Source: Salinisphaera sp963835375
Lineage (GTDB): Bacteria; Pseudomonadota; Gammaproteobacteria; Nevskiales; Salinisphaeraceae
Assembly (NCBI GenBank): GCA_963835375.1
Contig: CAWIGB010000037.1
Span: 62,001 to 126,000, forward strand
Direction of reading: 5' to 3'
Length of the DNA: 64,000 nucleotides
Positions 28,023 through 35,851 of the stretch are shown piece after piece (position 1 is the first letter of the stretch; each line of letters opens with the position of its first letter). The notes below the pieces were generated by a model. It was not told where the DNA came from and ran no database searches. It saw only the letters and a list, made by a program, of their open reading frames with translations. A program made the position numbers and the translations under genes.

Positions 28023-28238
28023 TCAGCTCGCCGTGATCGCAAAACGATGCTGGGCCTCGGCCGCTTGTTCGAAGACGCACGTTTCCAAGACCGGGCCGTC
28101 TTCGATCTCGCTCCTCGCATACCCGACGAGCAGGCGGTCGGCTCCGGCATGAACGGCCAGCTCGGCCAGACGCTCGGCAGCGGGCCGTGACAGCGCGAAG
28201 GCGCAGGCGTGCTGGATATCTAGATCGGTCGAATTCAT
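28023..28238 (-). CDS. Small hypothetical protein before the permease
   Basis: A 71-residue frame from ATG 28238 to the TGA at 28023, ending 4 bases before the permease start. It is not hydrophobic, contains one Cys-pair-like AC and one CV, and matches no family I know. The codon pattern (high third-position G/C) is like that of its neighbours. A leader-type or regulatory small protein is possible, as is a remnant. Confidence 0.4.
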   Translation of the reverse strand: MNSTDLDIQHACAFALSRPAAERLAELAVHAGADRLLVGYARSEIEDGPVLETCVFEQAAEAQHRFAITAS

Positions 28239-28529
28239 GGCTGAGGATTACCGCATGAGAACGCTCAGCTTAAGCGAATTCCCGGGTGGTGATCGGCCCA
28301 TCACGGGCACACGGTCGGCCGCCGGACCCGGGGAGGCTATCAGATGCGCAGCGCAAGGCTCGCAGCCCGCGCCACGGCGAGCGCCTCAATCACGTCGATG
28401 GCGACAAAGCCCGGCCGCGCGGCCGGGCCGAGAAACGCCTGCGACTCGTGGAACGGCATGCAGACGCCGTCCAGTGGTGGCGGCCGTACGGTAACCCGCC
28501 CGGACCGTACTGGCGGGTGGGGCCTGATC

Positions 28530-28700
28530 GGGTGCGGCCATCACCGATGTCCCGTTCTTCGCGCTCGGCAACTTCAACCCGTTGCAGTCCGGCATTCTCG
28601 ACGCGGTCGCCGCCCGCCACAGCACCTGCGTGAGAACCTTGCGGCCGAGGTTCTCGCCGCGCTCGATCGCCTCGCGGGCGAGAAGCCGACGGCGGGCTGA
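28530..28700 (+). pseudogene. Aldo/keto reductase C-terminal remnant
   Basis: The plus strand reads DVPFFALGNFNPLQSGILDAVAARH, the late barrel part of an aldo/keto reductase. It then jumps frame directly to QHLRENLAAEVLAALDRLAG and a stop at 28700. In intact enzymes about 35-40 residues separate these blocks, including the cofactor-binding IPGTSS. So the copy has lost its N-terminal two thirds and an internal segment. The 290 bases before it hold nothing recognisable. Confidence 0.55.
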
Positions 28701-28723
28701 CGGACCGGTACCGCGCCGTCGCG

Positions 28724-29365
28724 TCAGTGCGTATGGCCGACGGCCAAGCGAACGCCGAGCCCCACGAACAGCGCCCCCACGAGCCGCTCGGCCACGCGGC
28801 CGATCGCGCGCACCGCGGGCAGCTGTCCAATGCCGACCGTGGTCAGCGCGGCCAGACAGTTGACCGCGGTGCCCGTGGTGTTGAACGTCAGACCCAGCAC
28901 GGCGAAGGCCAGCGTGCGATCACCGGCCGCCGGATGGATGAACTGCGGCAGAAACGCCAGGAAGAACAATGCGATCTTGGGGTTGAGCACGTTGATGAGC
29001 AGCCCGCGCCGAAACACGGCGGCCAGCCGGGGCAGCGGCAGGCGATCGCTTATTGCTTTGCTCGGCCCGGGTGCATGGCGACGCGCCAGCAGCAGCCGCA
29101 GACCGAGATAGACCAGATAGGCCGCGCCCACGTACTTCACCAGCGCAAAGGCCGTGGCCGATGCCGCCAGCAGCGCCGACAGCCCCACCACCGCCAATGC
29201 GATATGCACCAGCGTACCGGCGAACACGCCGAAGGCCGCGACGATACCGCGCGCCAGACCATGCCGCCCCGCGTTGCTGACCACGAAAAGCATGTCCGCG
29301 CCGGGCGTGATGTTGAGCAACAGGCCGGCGCCGACGAAGAGCAGAAATTCGTGAAACCCCGGCAT
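28724..29365 (-). CDS. LysE/RhtB family exporter
   Basis: A 213-residue inner-membrane exporter of amino acids or homoserine-type compounds. LLLNITPGADMLFVVSNAGRHG is the family's first-loop motif, and LLINVLNPKIALFFLAFLPQF follows in the middle. There are six predicted helices. ATG 29365 is selected because GGGGG lies 5 bases upstream. The substrate is unknown. Confidence 0.88.
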   Translation of the reverse strand: MPGFHEFLLFVGAGLLLNITPGADMLFVVSNAGRHGLARGIVAAFGVFAGTLVHIALAVVGLSALLAASATAFALVKYVGAAYLVYLGLRLLLARRHAPGPSKAISDRLPLPRLAAVFRRGLLINVLNPKIALFFLAFLPQFIHPAAGDRTLAFAVLGLTFNTTGTAVNCLAALTTVGIGQLPAVRAIGRVAERLVGALFVGLGVRLAVGHTH

Positions 29366-29634
29366 AGTGCCCCCTGTACATTCCTCCATGACGATAACAC
29401 GACACCGCGCGCGCGACCGCCACTGCAAGAGCTACGGGTAAGCACCTAATATCAATCGCTTAGTCAGTGCGACGGATTATCCGACGGCGCGGGGCCCGCT
29501 ACCGTGAAGCGGTTCGATCGACCGGCCTGTCGCCGGTCGAAGACTGGTCGGCAATCCCACTGCCCAAGGCGAGAATACGTCTGCCGCGCAGATGCACGAG
29601 GGTTGCCATCGATTCTTTACAGCGGAGCATTGTC

Positions 29635-30472
29635 ATGGCGCGCAAACATCATCTTTCTGCCGCGGCCGTTTCGGCAGCAGCCCTTGCATTCACCTGTGCC
29701 CCGGCCCTGGCCCAGAACAACACCGGCAATCACGACCAGGACGGCTCGCACGCCAGCGCGGGGGCCAGCGTCAACTCGGGCTCGCCCACCCAGCTGGCCT
29801 ACAGCGCCGCCGGCGTCCTGCGCGGGCAGATGCAGCGCTCGCGACCAGGACCGCATCCCGCAGTCGCTGCTCAACGGCGCCAACTGCATCGGCGTGTTCC
29901 CCAGCATCTTCAAGGAAGGCTTTCTCGTGGCCGGCAAGCATGGCGACGGCCTGATCGCCTGCCGCGACCAGTCGGGTAACTGGAACCGTGTGGCCCCGTC
30001 GTTCTTCAGCCTGTCCGGCGGCAGCATCGGCCTGCAGGCCGGCGCCAAGGTGACCGAGATGGTCGTGCTGTTCATGGATCCGAACGCCAAGCAGGAGTTG
30101 ACCAACGGCAACTTCAAGATCGGCGCCAAGGCCTCGGCCACGGCGGGCCCGGCCGGCGCGCATGCCAGCGTGCACACCGCGCCCGCGTCGGTCATCACCT
30201 ATCGCCTGAGCAGCTCCGGTGGCTTTGCCGGCGCCTCGATCAAGGGCGCGACGCTGTCGCGTAACGAAGACGCCGATCAGGCCGTCTACGGCGCCCAGGC
30301 GAGCAACGGCAAGCCGTTCCAGTCGAGCCAGGTGCCGAAAACGATCGATGTCTTCACGAAGACGCTCGAACAGTACGCACCGGGCTCGAAGTATCAGGCC
30401 AATATGCCGATCAAGGGCCAGAATCAGCAAGGTTCGAATACCGCTCAGAACGGCGGTAACACCTCGAGCTGA
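29635..30472 (+). CDS. YSC84/SYLF-type lipid-binding protein, frameshifted
   Basis: An exported SYLF-domain protein of about 279 residues. The signal peptide spans residues 1-26 (ending ALA, then QNN), followed by a low-complexity region. Near 29840 the frame changes, and NCIGVFPSIFKEGFLVAGKHG, SFFSLSGGSIGLQAGAKVTEMV and VLFMDPNAKQEL follow. SYLF proteins bind phosphoinositides in eukaryotes and are periplasmic or outer-membrane associated in bacteria with unknown role. A single indel explains the break. Confidence 0.8.
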
Positions 30473-30491
30473 TAGCACACGTCGGACACGT

Positions 30492-30510
30492 CGGGGCCTG
30501 CACGGCCCCG
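30492..30510. terminator. Hairpin between convergent SYLF and Kef genes
   Basis: CGGGGCC-TGCAC-GGCCCCG forms a stable 7-bp stem between the convergent stop codons at 30472 and 30534. No T-tract, so its role as terminator is a suggestion. Confidence 0.35.
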
Positions 30511-30533
30511 GCGCGCCCGGCGCCTGACCCTGC

Positions 30534-32390
30534 CTACCAGCGTCGCGCCAGGCGGCGCGTAACCGTATCCACATCCTCGCGCGTTCCGACCAGCGTCAGC
30601 GTGTCGTTGACGCGCAGCACGGTCGACGGCTCGGCTTCGAGAATCGCGCCACGTCGTTCGATACGCAGCACGCGCGTGCCCTCCGGCAGATGCAGATGAC
30701 GCAGTTCGCGCTCGGCGATCCAGCGGTTCTGTAGCTTGGCGATACGGATCTCGTGGCTTTCGTCCTCGTGCACCCCGCCGTCGATACGCCCGGTATCCAG
30801 GGCCATGCTTTCCAGAAGCAGCAACTTGGCATAGGCGGGGTTGACGATGCGCACATCGGCCGCGCGGAAGCGCGCGTTATAGGCCGGATCGCGCACCCAG
30901 GCCAACAGCCGACGCACCGCATGCACCTCGCGCGCGACGCGACAGATCTGAAGGTTGTCCTCGTCGGTATCGGCCATCGCGATGACGGTCTGCGTCTGCT
31001 CGATGCCGGCCGCGCGCAGGCATTCCGATAGGCGTGCCCGTGACGGCGGATTGCCGTTGTCGCCGGACGGTAGCTCCGTCACGGTGTGTACGTTCTTGCC
31101 CATTTGTTCGAGCCGACGTGCCAACGCGCTGCTATCGCGATCGTCGCCGATCACCAGCATTTGCTGCACGGCGCGATAACGCCGCGGCGCCAGCCGGCTG
31201 AAGGCAATCGGCGAAATCAGGCAACTGATGATGGCCACCAGGATGATGGCGGCATCCAGCGCCGGTGAGATCACCCCGATCTCCACTCCGATCGCGGCCA
31301 CGGCAATGATCAGCGACAGGCGCGCCGACAGCAGCGTGCTGGCGGCGAAGGTCTCGCGCCAGCCGAAGGCCAGCCGGAATACCAGCGACCCCACCAGCTT
31401 GACGCCGAAGGCCGCGATCACCAGCACGCCGATCGTCTCCCAGGGGGAATTGGACGACAGCAACGCCGGCAGGTCGAACTTGACCCCGACCATGATGAAG
31501 AAGATCGGGATGAAAAAGCCGTAGCCGATCGCATCGAGCTTTTCGCGCAGCACCGAACTCTCGCTGCCCGACAGCATCGACACGATCACGCCGGCCAGAA
31601 ACGCGCCCAGAATATTCTCGATGCCGAGACTTTCGGCCAGCGCGATGAAGATCAGCGCCAGCGCCATCGAGCCGCGCACCCGGATCTGCGAGGTCGCGGT
31701 GGACAGCGCATGCATGAGCCGCTGCGCGGGCAGATGCGAGCGTGCCCGCTCGGCCAGGCGCCAGGCCGCAACGAAAGCGAGCAGCAGCACCAGAATCAAC
31801 AGCAGATCCACGGTGGCACCCACGCGCAGCATGGCATAGCCACTGACCAGCAGGATGGTGACGAAATCGGCGATCAGCGCCGCCACCAGCAGGGTCTGAC
31901 CATAGGTGCTCTCGAGCAGTCCGCGCTCTTTCAATACCGGCGCGACCACGCCGAGCGAGGTCGTCGAGAGGATCAGTGCCATCAGCCACGGCTGCGCCAC
32001 CAGGTCGACCGAGGTGAGGTAGAAGCCGACCGCCAGTGAACAGAGTGCCGTCAGGGCAAACGCCGCGCCGCCGATCACGAACGGATTGCGCTTGAGCCGC
32101 GCGCCGGTCTTGCTCGCGCGCAGCCCCTGGCGCGGCTCGAGCCCGGAGAAATCGATCTCCAGCCCGGACAGGAACATCAGGTAGGCGAAGCCGAACACCG
32201 ACAGCACCTTGAGCACGAAATCCTGCGACACCAGATGCAGGCCGCTGTCGCCGACCAGAATACCGGCCGCGATCTCGCCCACCACCACCGGGATGCCGAA
32301 ACGCCGTACCGGCGACAGCGCCACCGGCACCGCGAAACTCAGCGCGATGACCACCAGCAGCGGAACGAAGGAGATATCGTTGGAATGCAT
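30534..32390 (-). CDS. Kef-type CPA2 cation/proton antiporter with RCK domain
   Basis: A 618-residue monovalent cation:proton antiporter-2 family protein. The membrane part carries about 12 helices with FAYLMFLSGLEIDFSGLEPRQ, the acidic SVDLV and GILVGDSGLHLV. The cytosolic part has a degenerate TrkA-N domain (MLVIGDDRDSSALARRLEQMG) and a TrkA-C domain (about residues 540-618). Probably exports K+ under stress. Start 32390 is chosen because the longer frame (to 32561) is not membrane-like and runs through a hairpin. Confidence 0.87.
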   Translation of the reverse strand: MHSNDISFVPLLVVIALSFAVPVALSPVRRFGIPVVVGEIAAGILVGDSGLHLVSQDFVLKVLSVFGFAYLMFLSGLEIDFSGLEPRQGLRASKTGARLKRNPFVIGGAAFALTALCSLAVGFYLTSVDLVAQPWLMALILSTTSLGVVAPVLKERGLLESTYGQTLLVAALIADFVTILLVSGYAMLRVGATVDLLLILVLLLAFVAAWRLAERARSHLPAQRLMHALSTATSQIRVRGSMALALIFIALAESLGIENILGAFLAGVIVSMLSGSESSVLREKLDAIGYGFFIPIFFIMVGVKFDLPALLSSNSPWETIGVLVIAAFGVKLVGSLVFRLAFGWRETFAASTLLSARLSLIIAVAAIGVEIGVISPALDAAIILVAIISCLISPIAFSRLAPRRYRAVQQMLVIGDDRDSSALARRLEQMGKNVHTVTELPSGDNGNPPSRARLSECLRAAGIEQTQTVIAMADTDEDNLQICRVAREVHAVRRLLAWVRDPAYNARFRAADVRIVNPAYAKLLLLESMALDTGRIDGGVHEDESHEIRIAKLQNRWIAERELRHLHLPEGTRVLRIERRGAILEAEPSTVLRVNDTLTLVGTREDVDTVTRRLARRW

Positions 32391-32859
32391 ACGGTCGATG
32401 AGTCGGGCGAACGGAATACGCGGCGCGTCGCCCGCTTCGGCGACCGGTTCTCGCGCGGCGACGGCGCGATCACGGCCGGCGGCCGCGCCCGTTCCGACGC
32501 TTTTAAATTCTTTGATCGATGGCGGTCGCCCCCAAACCGGGCGACCGCGCGAAGCCCACATACTGTGCTATTTGATTCGCGGCCCCAAGGTCTTCTTTGT
32601 GCTAATGGCGGATCGCGCGGCGAACATGCGGCCGAACGCGGTGCAAAACCCCGCTCTCTGGTCCCCGCTCTGGCCGAGGTTGCGCCCGCAGCAATGCATG
32701 ACGGCCACAACTGCGTAGAGTACGCACACGCGCGGCACAGACCCGACAAGGCCGGGACCGATACTCAAGCGTGACATGTTCGGCGCATGCCCCGACCCCC
32801 CGAGACGCACCGTACAACGTCAGGATCCGCCCCGATCCCCGTCGGTGAGGGCGCCTAGC
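32391..32859. other. Non-coding stretch before the IS element
   Basis: About 470 bases holding the antiporter promoter. It includes a 10-bp stem with a 7-base loop (GCGGTCGCCC at 32522-32531, complement at 32539-32548), probably in the antiporter leader. No gene is recognisable. Confidence 0.45.
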
Positions 32860-33892
32860 TGTGACCTCCAAGTAGATTGTTCATCCGAGCCGCAGTCCCT
32901 GAAGCTGATGGGTGCTGAAATCCGTCAGACGTAAGGAGCGACCCGGATGAACACGCACAAGAATGCGCGACTCACCGTTCACAGTCGACAGGTGCTGGTG
33001 CGCCGCGTAGTCGACGATGGCCACAGACCGATCGATGTCGCCCAGGCGATGGCCGTGAGCCCGCGTACCGTCTATAAATGGCTTGCGCGCGATCGACGTG
33101 AAGGTTGGCGTGGTCTGACAGACCGCAGCTGCCGGCCCCATCGCTGTCCGCATCGGCTGGCTCAGGCTCAGCGCGCCCGCATCATTCGCCTGCGTCGGCA
33201 GCGGCGTATCTATCGCGCGATCCAGCGCACGACCGGCGTGCCGGTCAGTACGATCGCGCGGGTGTTGCAGGCGGCCGGCCTGAACCGGTTGTACCGGCTG
33301 GAACCAGCGCCGCCCGCCCGACGCTATGAGCACGCTGCCCCCGGCGATCTGCTACATCTGGACATCAAAAAGCTCAATCGCTTCGCCCGTCCCGGCCATC
33401 GCGTCACGGGCGATCGTCGGGGCCAGTCCAAGGGCGCGGGCTGGGACTACGTCCACGTGGCCATCGACGATCACAGCCGCGTCGCCCATGCCACGATCTG
33501 GCCCGATGAAACCGGCGCCAGTGCAGTACGCGCGCTGATTGCCGCCCTGCGTTACTACCGGCGCCTGGGCGTCCGGTTCAAAGCGGTGCTGACCGATAAC
33601 GGCGCCTGTTATCAATCGCGCCGATTTGCCAAGGCCTGTCGCCGGCTTGGGCTCAAACACCAGCGCACGCGGCCGTACCGGCCGCGGACCAAGGGCAAAG
33701 CCGAGCGATGGATCCAGACGGCGTTACACGAGTGGGCGTACGCCCGCGCCTACGACAACGCCGATCAGCGCGCGGCGCGCCTGCCGTTCTGGCTGCATGA
33801 CTACAACTGGCATCGACCCCATACCAGCTTGCATCACCGGCCACCCATCAGCCGGCTACGGCTACCCGTGAACAATGTGGTGGGTTTACACA
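32860..33892 (+). mobile_element. IS481-family insertion sequence
   Basis: A 1033-bp element with one transposase gene. Its ends start TGTG and carry an imperfect inverted repeat with a conserved ATTGTTCA block about 17 bases in. A 6-bp direct repeat CCTAGC flanks it (32854-32859 and 33893-33898), the expected target duplication. The intact duplication indicates a fairly recent insertion. It lies immediately downstream of a UspA gene and upstream of the antiporter leader. Confidence 0.85.
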
Positions 33893-33897
33893 CCTAG
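32947..33897 (+). CDS. IS481-family transposase
   Basis: A 316-residue DDE transposase. An N-terminal helix-turn-helix (PIDVAQAMAVSPRTVYKWLAR) is followed by the rve-like core. The catalytic Asp is in LLHLDIKKL, the second Asp in LTDNGACY and Glu in GKAERWIQ. The ribosome site AAGGAG lies 11 bases upstream. The last IS base is 33892, and the TAG at 33895-33897 lies in the target duplication, so the element has no stop of its own here. Confidence 0.92.
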   Translation: MNTHKNARLTVHSRQVLVRRVVDDGHRPIDVAQAMAVSPRTVYKWLARDRREGWRGLTDRSCRPHRCPHRLAQAQRARIIRLRRQRRIYRAIQRTTGVPVSTIARVLQAAGLNRLYRLEPAPPARRYEHAAPGDLLHLDIKKLNRFARPGHRVTGDRRGQSKGAGWDYVHVAIDDHSRVAHATIWPDETGASAVRALIAALRYYRRLGVRFKAVLTDNGACYQSRRFAKACRRLGLKHQRTRPYRPRTKGKAERWIQTALHEWAYARAYDNADQRAARLPFWLHDYNWHRPHTSLHHRPPISRLRLPVNNVVGLHT

Positions 33898-34325
33898 CTC
33901 AATTCCCGCACGACCAGAATGGAGTGCCGCGCATGCCGGACCACCCAGTCGGCGACGCTGCCCAGCAGTACGTCCATGCGGCGAGGGTTGTGCGAGGCCA
34001 TGACGATCAGGTCAACCTCATGCTCGTCGGCGGCATGCACGATCATCCGGCCGGGCGATCCGGTCAGCACGTGTGCACTCCAGGCGAATCGAGTGCCCAG
34101 GCGCTGCTCGGCGACACGGTCCAGATGCCGCTGGGCTTCGCCCGTGATCTTGTGCATGTAGCGCCGTTCGATCGAAGGGAAATAGCCCAGCGAGAGTTGC
34201 GGCAAGACACTCAACAGAACGAATGTGCTGTCGTGCATCGACGCCTGTTCGATCGCGCACGCAAAGACATTGTCGAGATCATTCTCGTGTTCCAGATCGA
34301 TCGGCAGCAGAATCTTGTGCGGCAT
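33894..34325 (-). CDS. Universal stress protein UspA family, first copy
   Basis: A 143-residue cytosolic Usp protein: KILLPIDLE, VDLIVMASHNP, LLGSVADWVVRHARHSILVVR. The usual ATP-binding G-X2-G after the His is replaced by N-P, while the later GS is kept, so nucleotide binding may be altered. Start ATG 34325 is chosen over 34355 because the Usp fold starts at once. The stop codon TAG lies in the IS target duplication and overlaps the transposase stop on the other strand; the protein itself is intact. Confidence 0.88.
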   Translation of the reverse strand: MPHKILLPIDLEHENDLDNVFACAIEQASMHDSTFVLLSVLPQLSLGYFPSIERRYMHKITGEAQRHLDRVAEQRLGTRFAWSAHVLTGSPGRMIVHAADEHEVDLIVMASHNPRRMDVLLGSVADWVVRHARHSILVVRELS

Positions 34326-34453
34326 GGTCGCGCTCTCAAGTGAACCCATGATCATCGTCGCCGAGCGGGATGAGTGAGCGCTTGACCGAGATCAAGTCCG
34401 GCAGGCCGGCGCCGGGCCACCATCGAGTCACGAGACATCGCGATAGGTTCATC

Positions 34454-35047
34454 ATGCACAGCGACACCAAGCCCGACCCTCTTGCGGAACTCGGCCAAGT
34501 CATCGAGCACGCCTACCAGGCCGGGGAGATCGAACCGCTGGCCGCCACGCTGGCCACAGTCGACTCCTCGCTGCATCGCCCGTCGGCACGCACGGTGTAT
34601 GTTCATCTGCTGCCCGAGGGCATCGGGTTCTTCGTCAACACCTTCAGCGGCAAGGGGCGGCAGTTGCTCTGGAACCCGTATGCTGCGCTGTGTTTCTACT
34701 GGCGCAAAATCGAGCAGCAAACGGTTCTCGAGGGACCCTGCGAGGCGCTCGATAAAGAGACCGCCGATCTTCTGTGGCGCAAACGCCCGCGTGAGAGCAC
34801 CCTGGTCGCCAAGGCTCTGGACTCGACCCCCGATGCGGGCGATGACGAGGATCTGGCCGAGCGGATCGCCCGCGCACGGCAACGCTACAGCTTTGAACAC
34901 CCGCCACGACCCGATCACTGGCAGGGCTATCGTCTGCTTCCCGAGCGCGTTGAATTCTGGACCGCGGGCTGGGACCGGGCGCGCTATCGGCACGTCTACC
35001 AGCGGGAAGGCGGCGACGATTGGCAGCTCACCCAGCAGCCGCCATGA
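34454..35047 (+). CDS. Pyridoxamine 5'-phosphate oxidase-like protein
   Basis: A 197-residue FMN-binding split-barrel protein of PNPOx type. LATVDSSLHRPSARTVYVHLL, FVNTFSGKGRQLLWNPYAAL and the C-terminal EFWTAGWDRARYRHVYQRE match PdxH. PdxH makes pyridoxal 5'-phosphate. Several motif residues differ from E. coli PdxH (for example RKIEQQTVLEG), so it may be a paralogue with another role. It is flanked on both sides by minus-strand UspA genes. Confidence 0.8.
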   Translation: MHSDTKPDPLAELGQVIEHAYQAGEIEPLAATLATVDSSLHRPSARTVYVHLLPEGIGFFVNTFSGKGRQLLWNPYAALCFYWRKIEQQTVLEGPCEALDKETADLLWRKRPRESTLVAKALDSTPDAGDDEDLAERIARARQRYSFEHPPRPDHWQGYRLLPERVEFWTAGWDRARYRHVYQREGGDDWQLTQQPP

Positions 35048-35195
35048 TCGGTTGGGCGGCCATCGCCCGGACACGGCACGAAACCACGGTTGGCAGGCAT
35101 TGCCCGGCACAATCGAATAGGCCGGCGGCTCTGCATGCTCGACGCCGCGCGGCCCGCCGGCCCGTCAGCGGGCCGCCGTGTCGGCTGCGGCTGCG

Positions 35196-35669
35196 TCAGG
35201 CCTCGGCCTTGGCTTGCGTCGATACGGCCTCCTCCGTCTCGGCGAACTGGCGGACCACCAGTACCGAATGCCGGGCGTGCTTGACCACCTGAGAAGCGGT
35301 ACTGCCCAGAAACACGTCCCAGACCACCGGGTTGTGCGACGCCAGGATGATCAGATCGGCCTCGACCCGGTCGGCATAGCGCACGATCGATCGGGCCACC
35401 GGCCCGAGTTCGATTTCGATGCGCCAATCGCAGGCATCACCCAGATGTTCCTCGCCGATCCGGGTGAGTGCATCGCTGGCGTGCCGCATGTAGCGCTCCA
35501 CGTATTCGGCGTCCAGATACGGAAATTCGCTGGCATAGTGACCGAGCACCACGTTGAGCAGCACCACCGTGGTCGGCTCGATGCCGATCTGGCGACGGAC
35601 CGCCTCGAATACGCTGTCCAGTACCGCGGGCTGGGTGAGATCCACCGGCACGAGTATCGTCTGCGACAT
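35196..35669 (-). CDS. Universal stress protein UspA family, second copy
   Basis: A 157-residue Usp protein (TILVPVDLTQPAVLD, DLIILASHNPVVWDVFLGS, KHARHSVLVVRQF). Like the first copy it has ASHNP in place of the usual SHG-R-G. The two share this variant and also HARHS and LVVR, so they probably arose by duplication and divergence. ATG 35669 lies shortly after an AT-rich region. A further C-terminal tail TEEAVSTQAKAEA is unique to this copy. Confidence 0.87.
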   Translation of the reverse strand: MSQTILVPVDLTQPAVLDSVFEAVRRQIGIEPTTVVLLNVVLGHYASEFPYLDAEYVERYMRHASDALTRIGEEHLGDACDWRIEIELGPVARSIVRYADRVEADLIILASHNPVVWDVFLGSTASQVVKHARHSVLVVRQFAETEEAVSTQAKAEA

Positions 35670-35851
35670 GATGTACACCTCGATCGATTGGCAAGAGCTA
35701 GAACCCCAGTCTCGGTGTTCAGCGACGACGCGCGATTGATCAGGATCAAGCCGGCCGACACGATCGCGCGGGCCCGCGCGTCCGGCGGGCATTCTTTACA
35801 CGCCCGCGTTAATTCGCTTGGCTAACCGGCAACGGCCCCCGGGAAGACGTC

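Noticed and set aside
28408..28430. Palindrome CCCGGCCGCGCGGCCGGG as terminator
   Set aside because: No loop or T-tract and no gene ending nearby; GC-rich palindromes of this kind are expected by chance here.
32391..32561. 57-residue N-terminal extension of the Kef antiporter
   Set aside because: Arg/Gly-rich, not membrane-like, and passes through a strong hairpin; ATG 32390 fits the family start.
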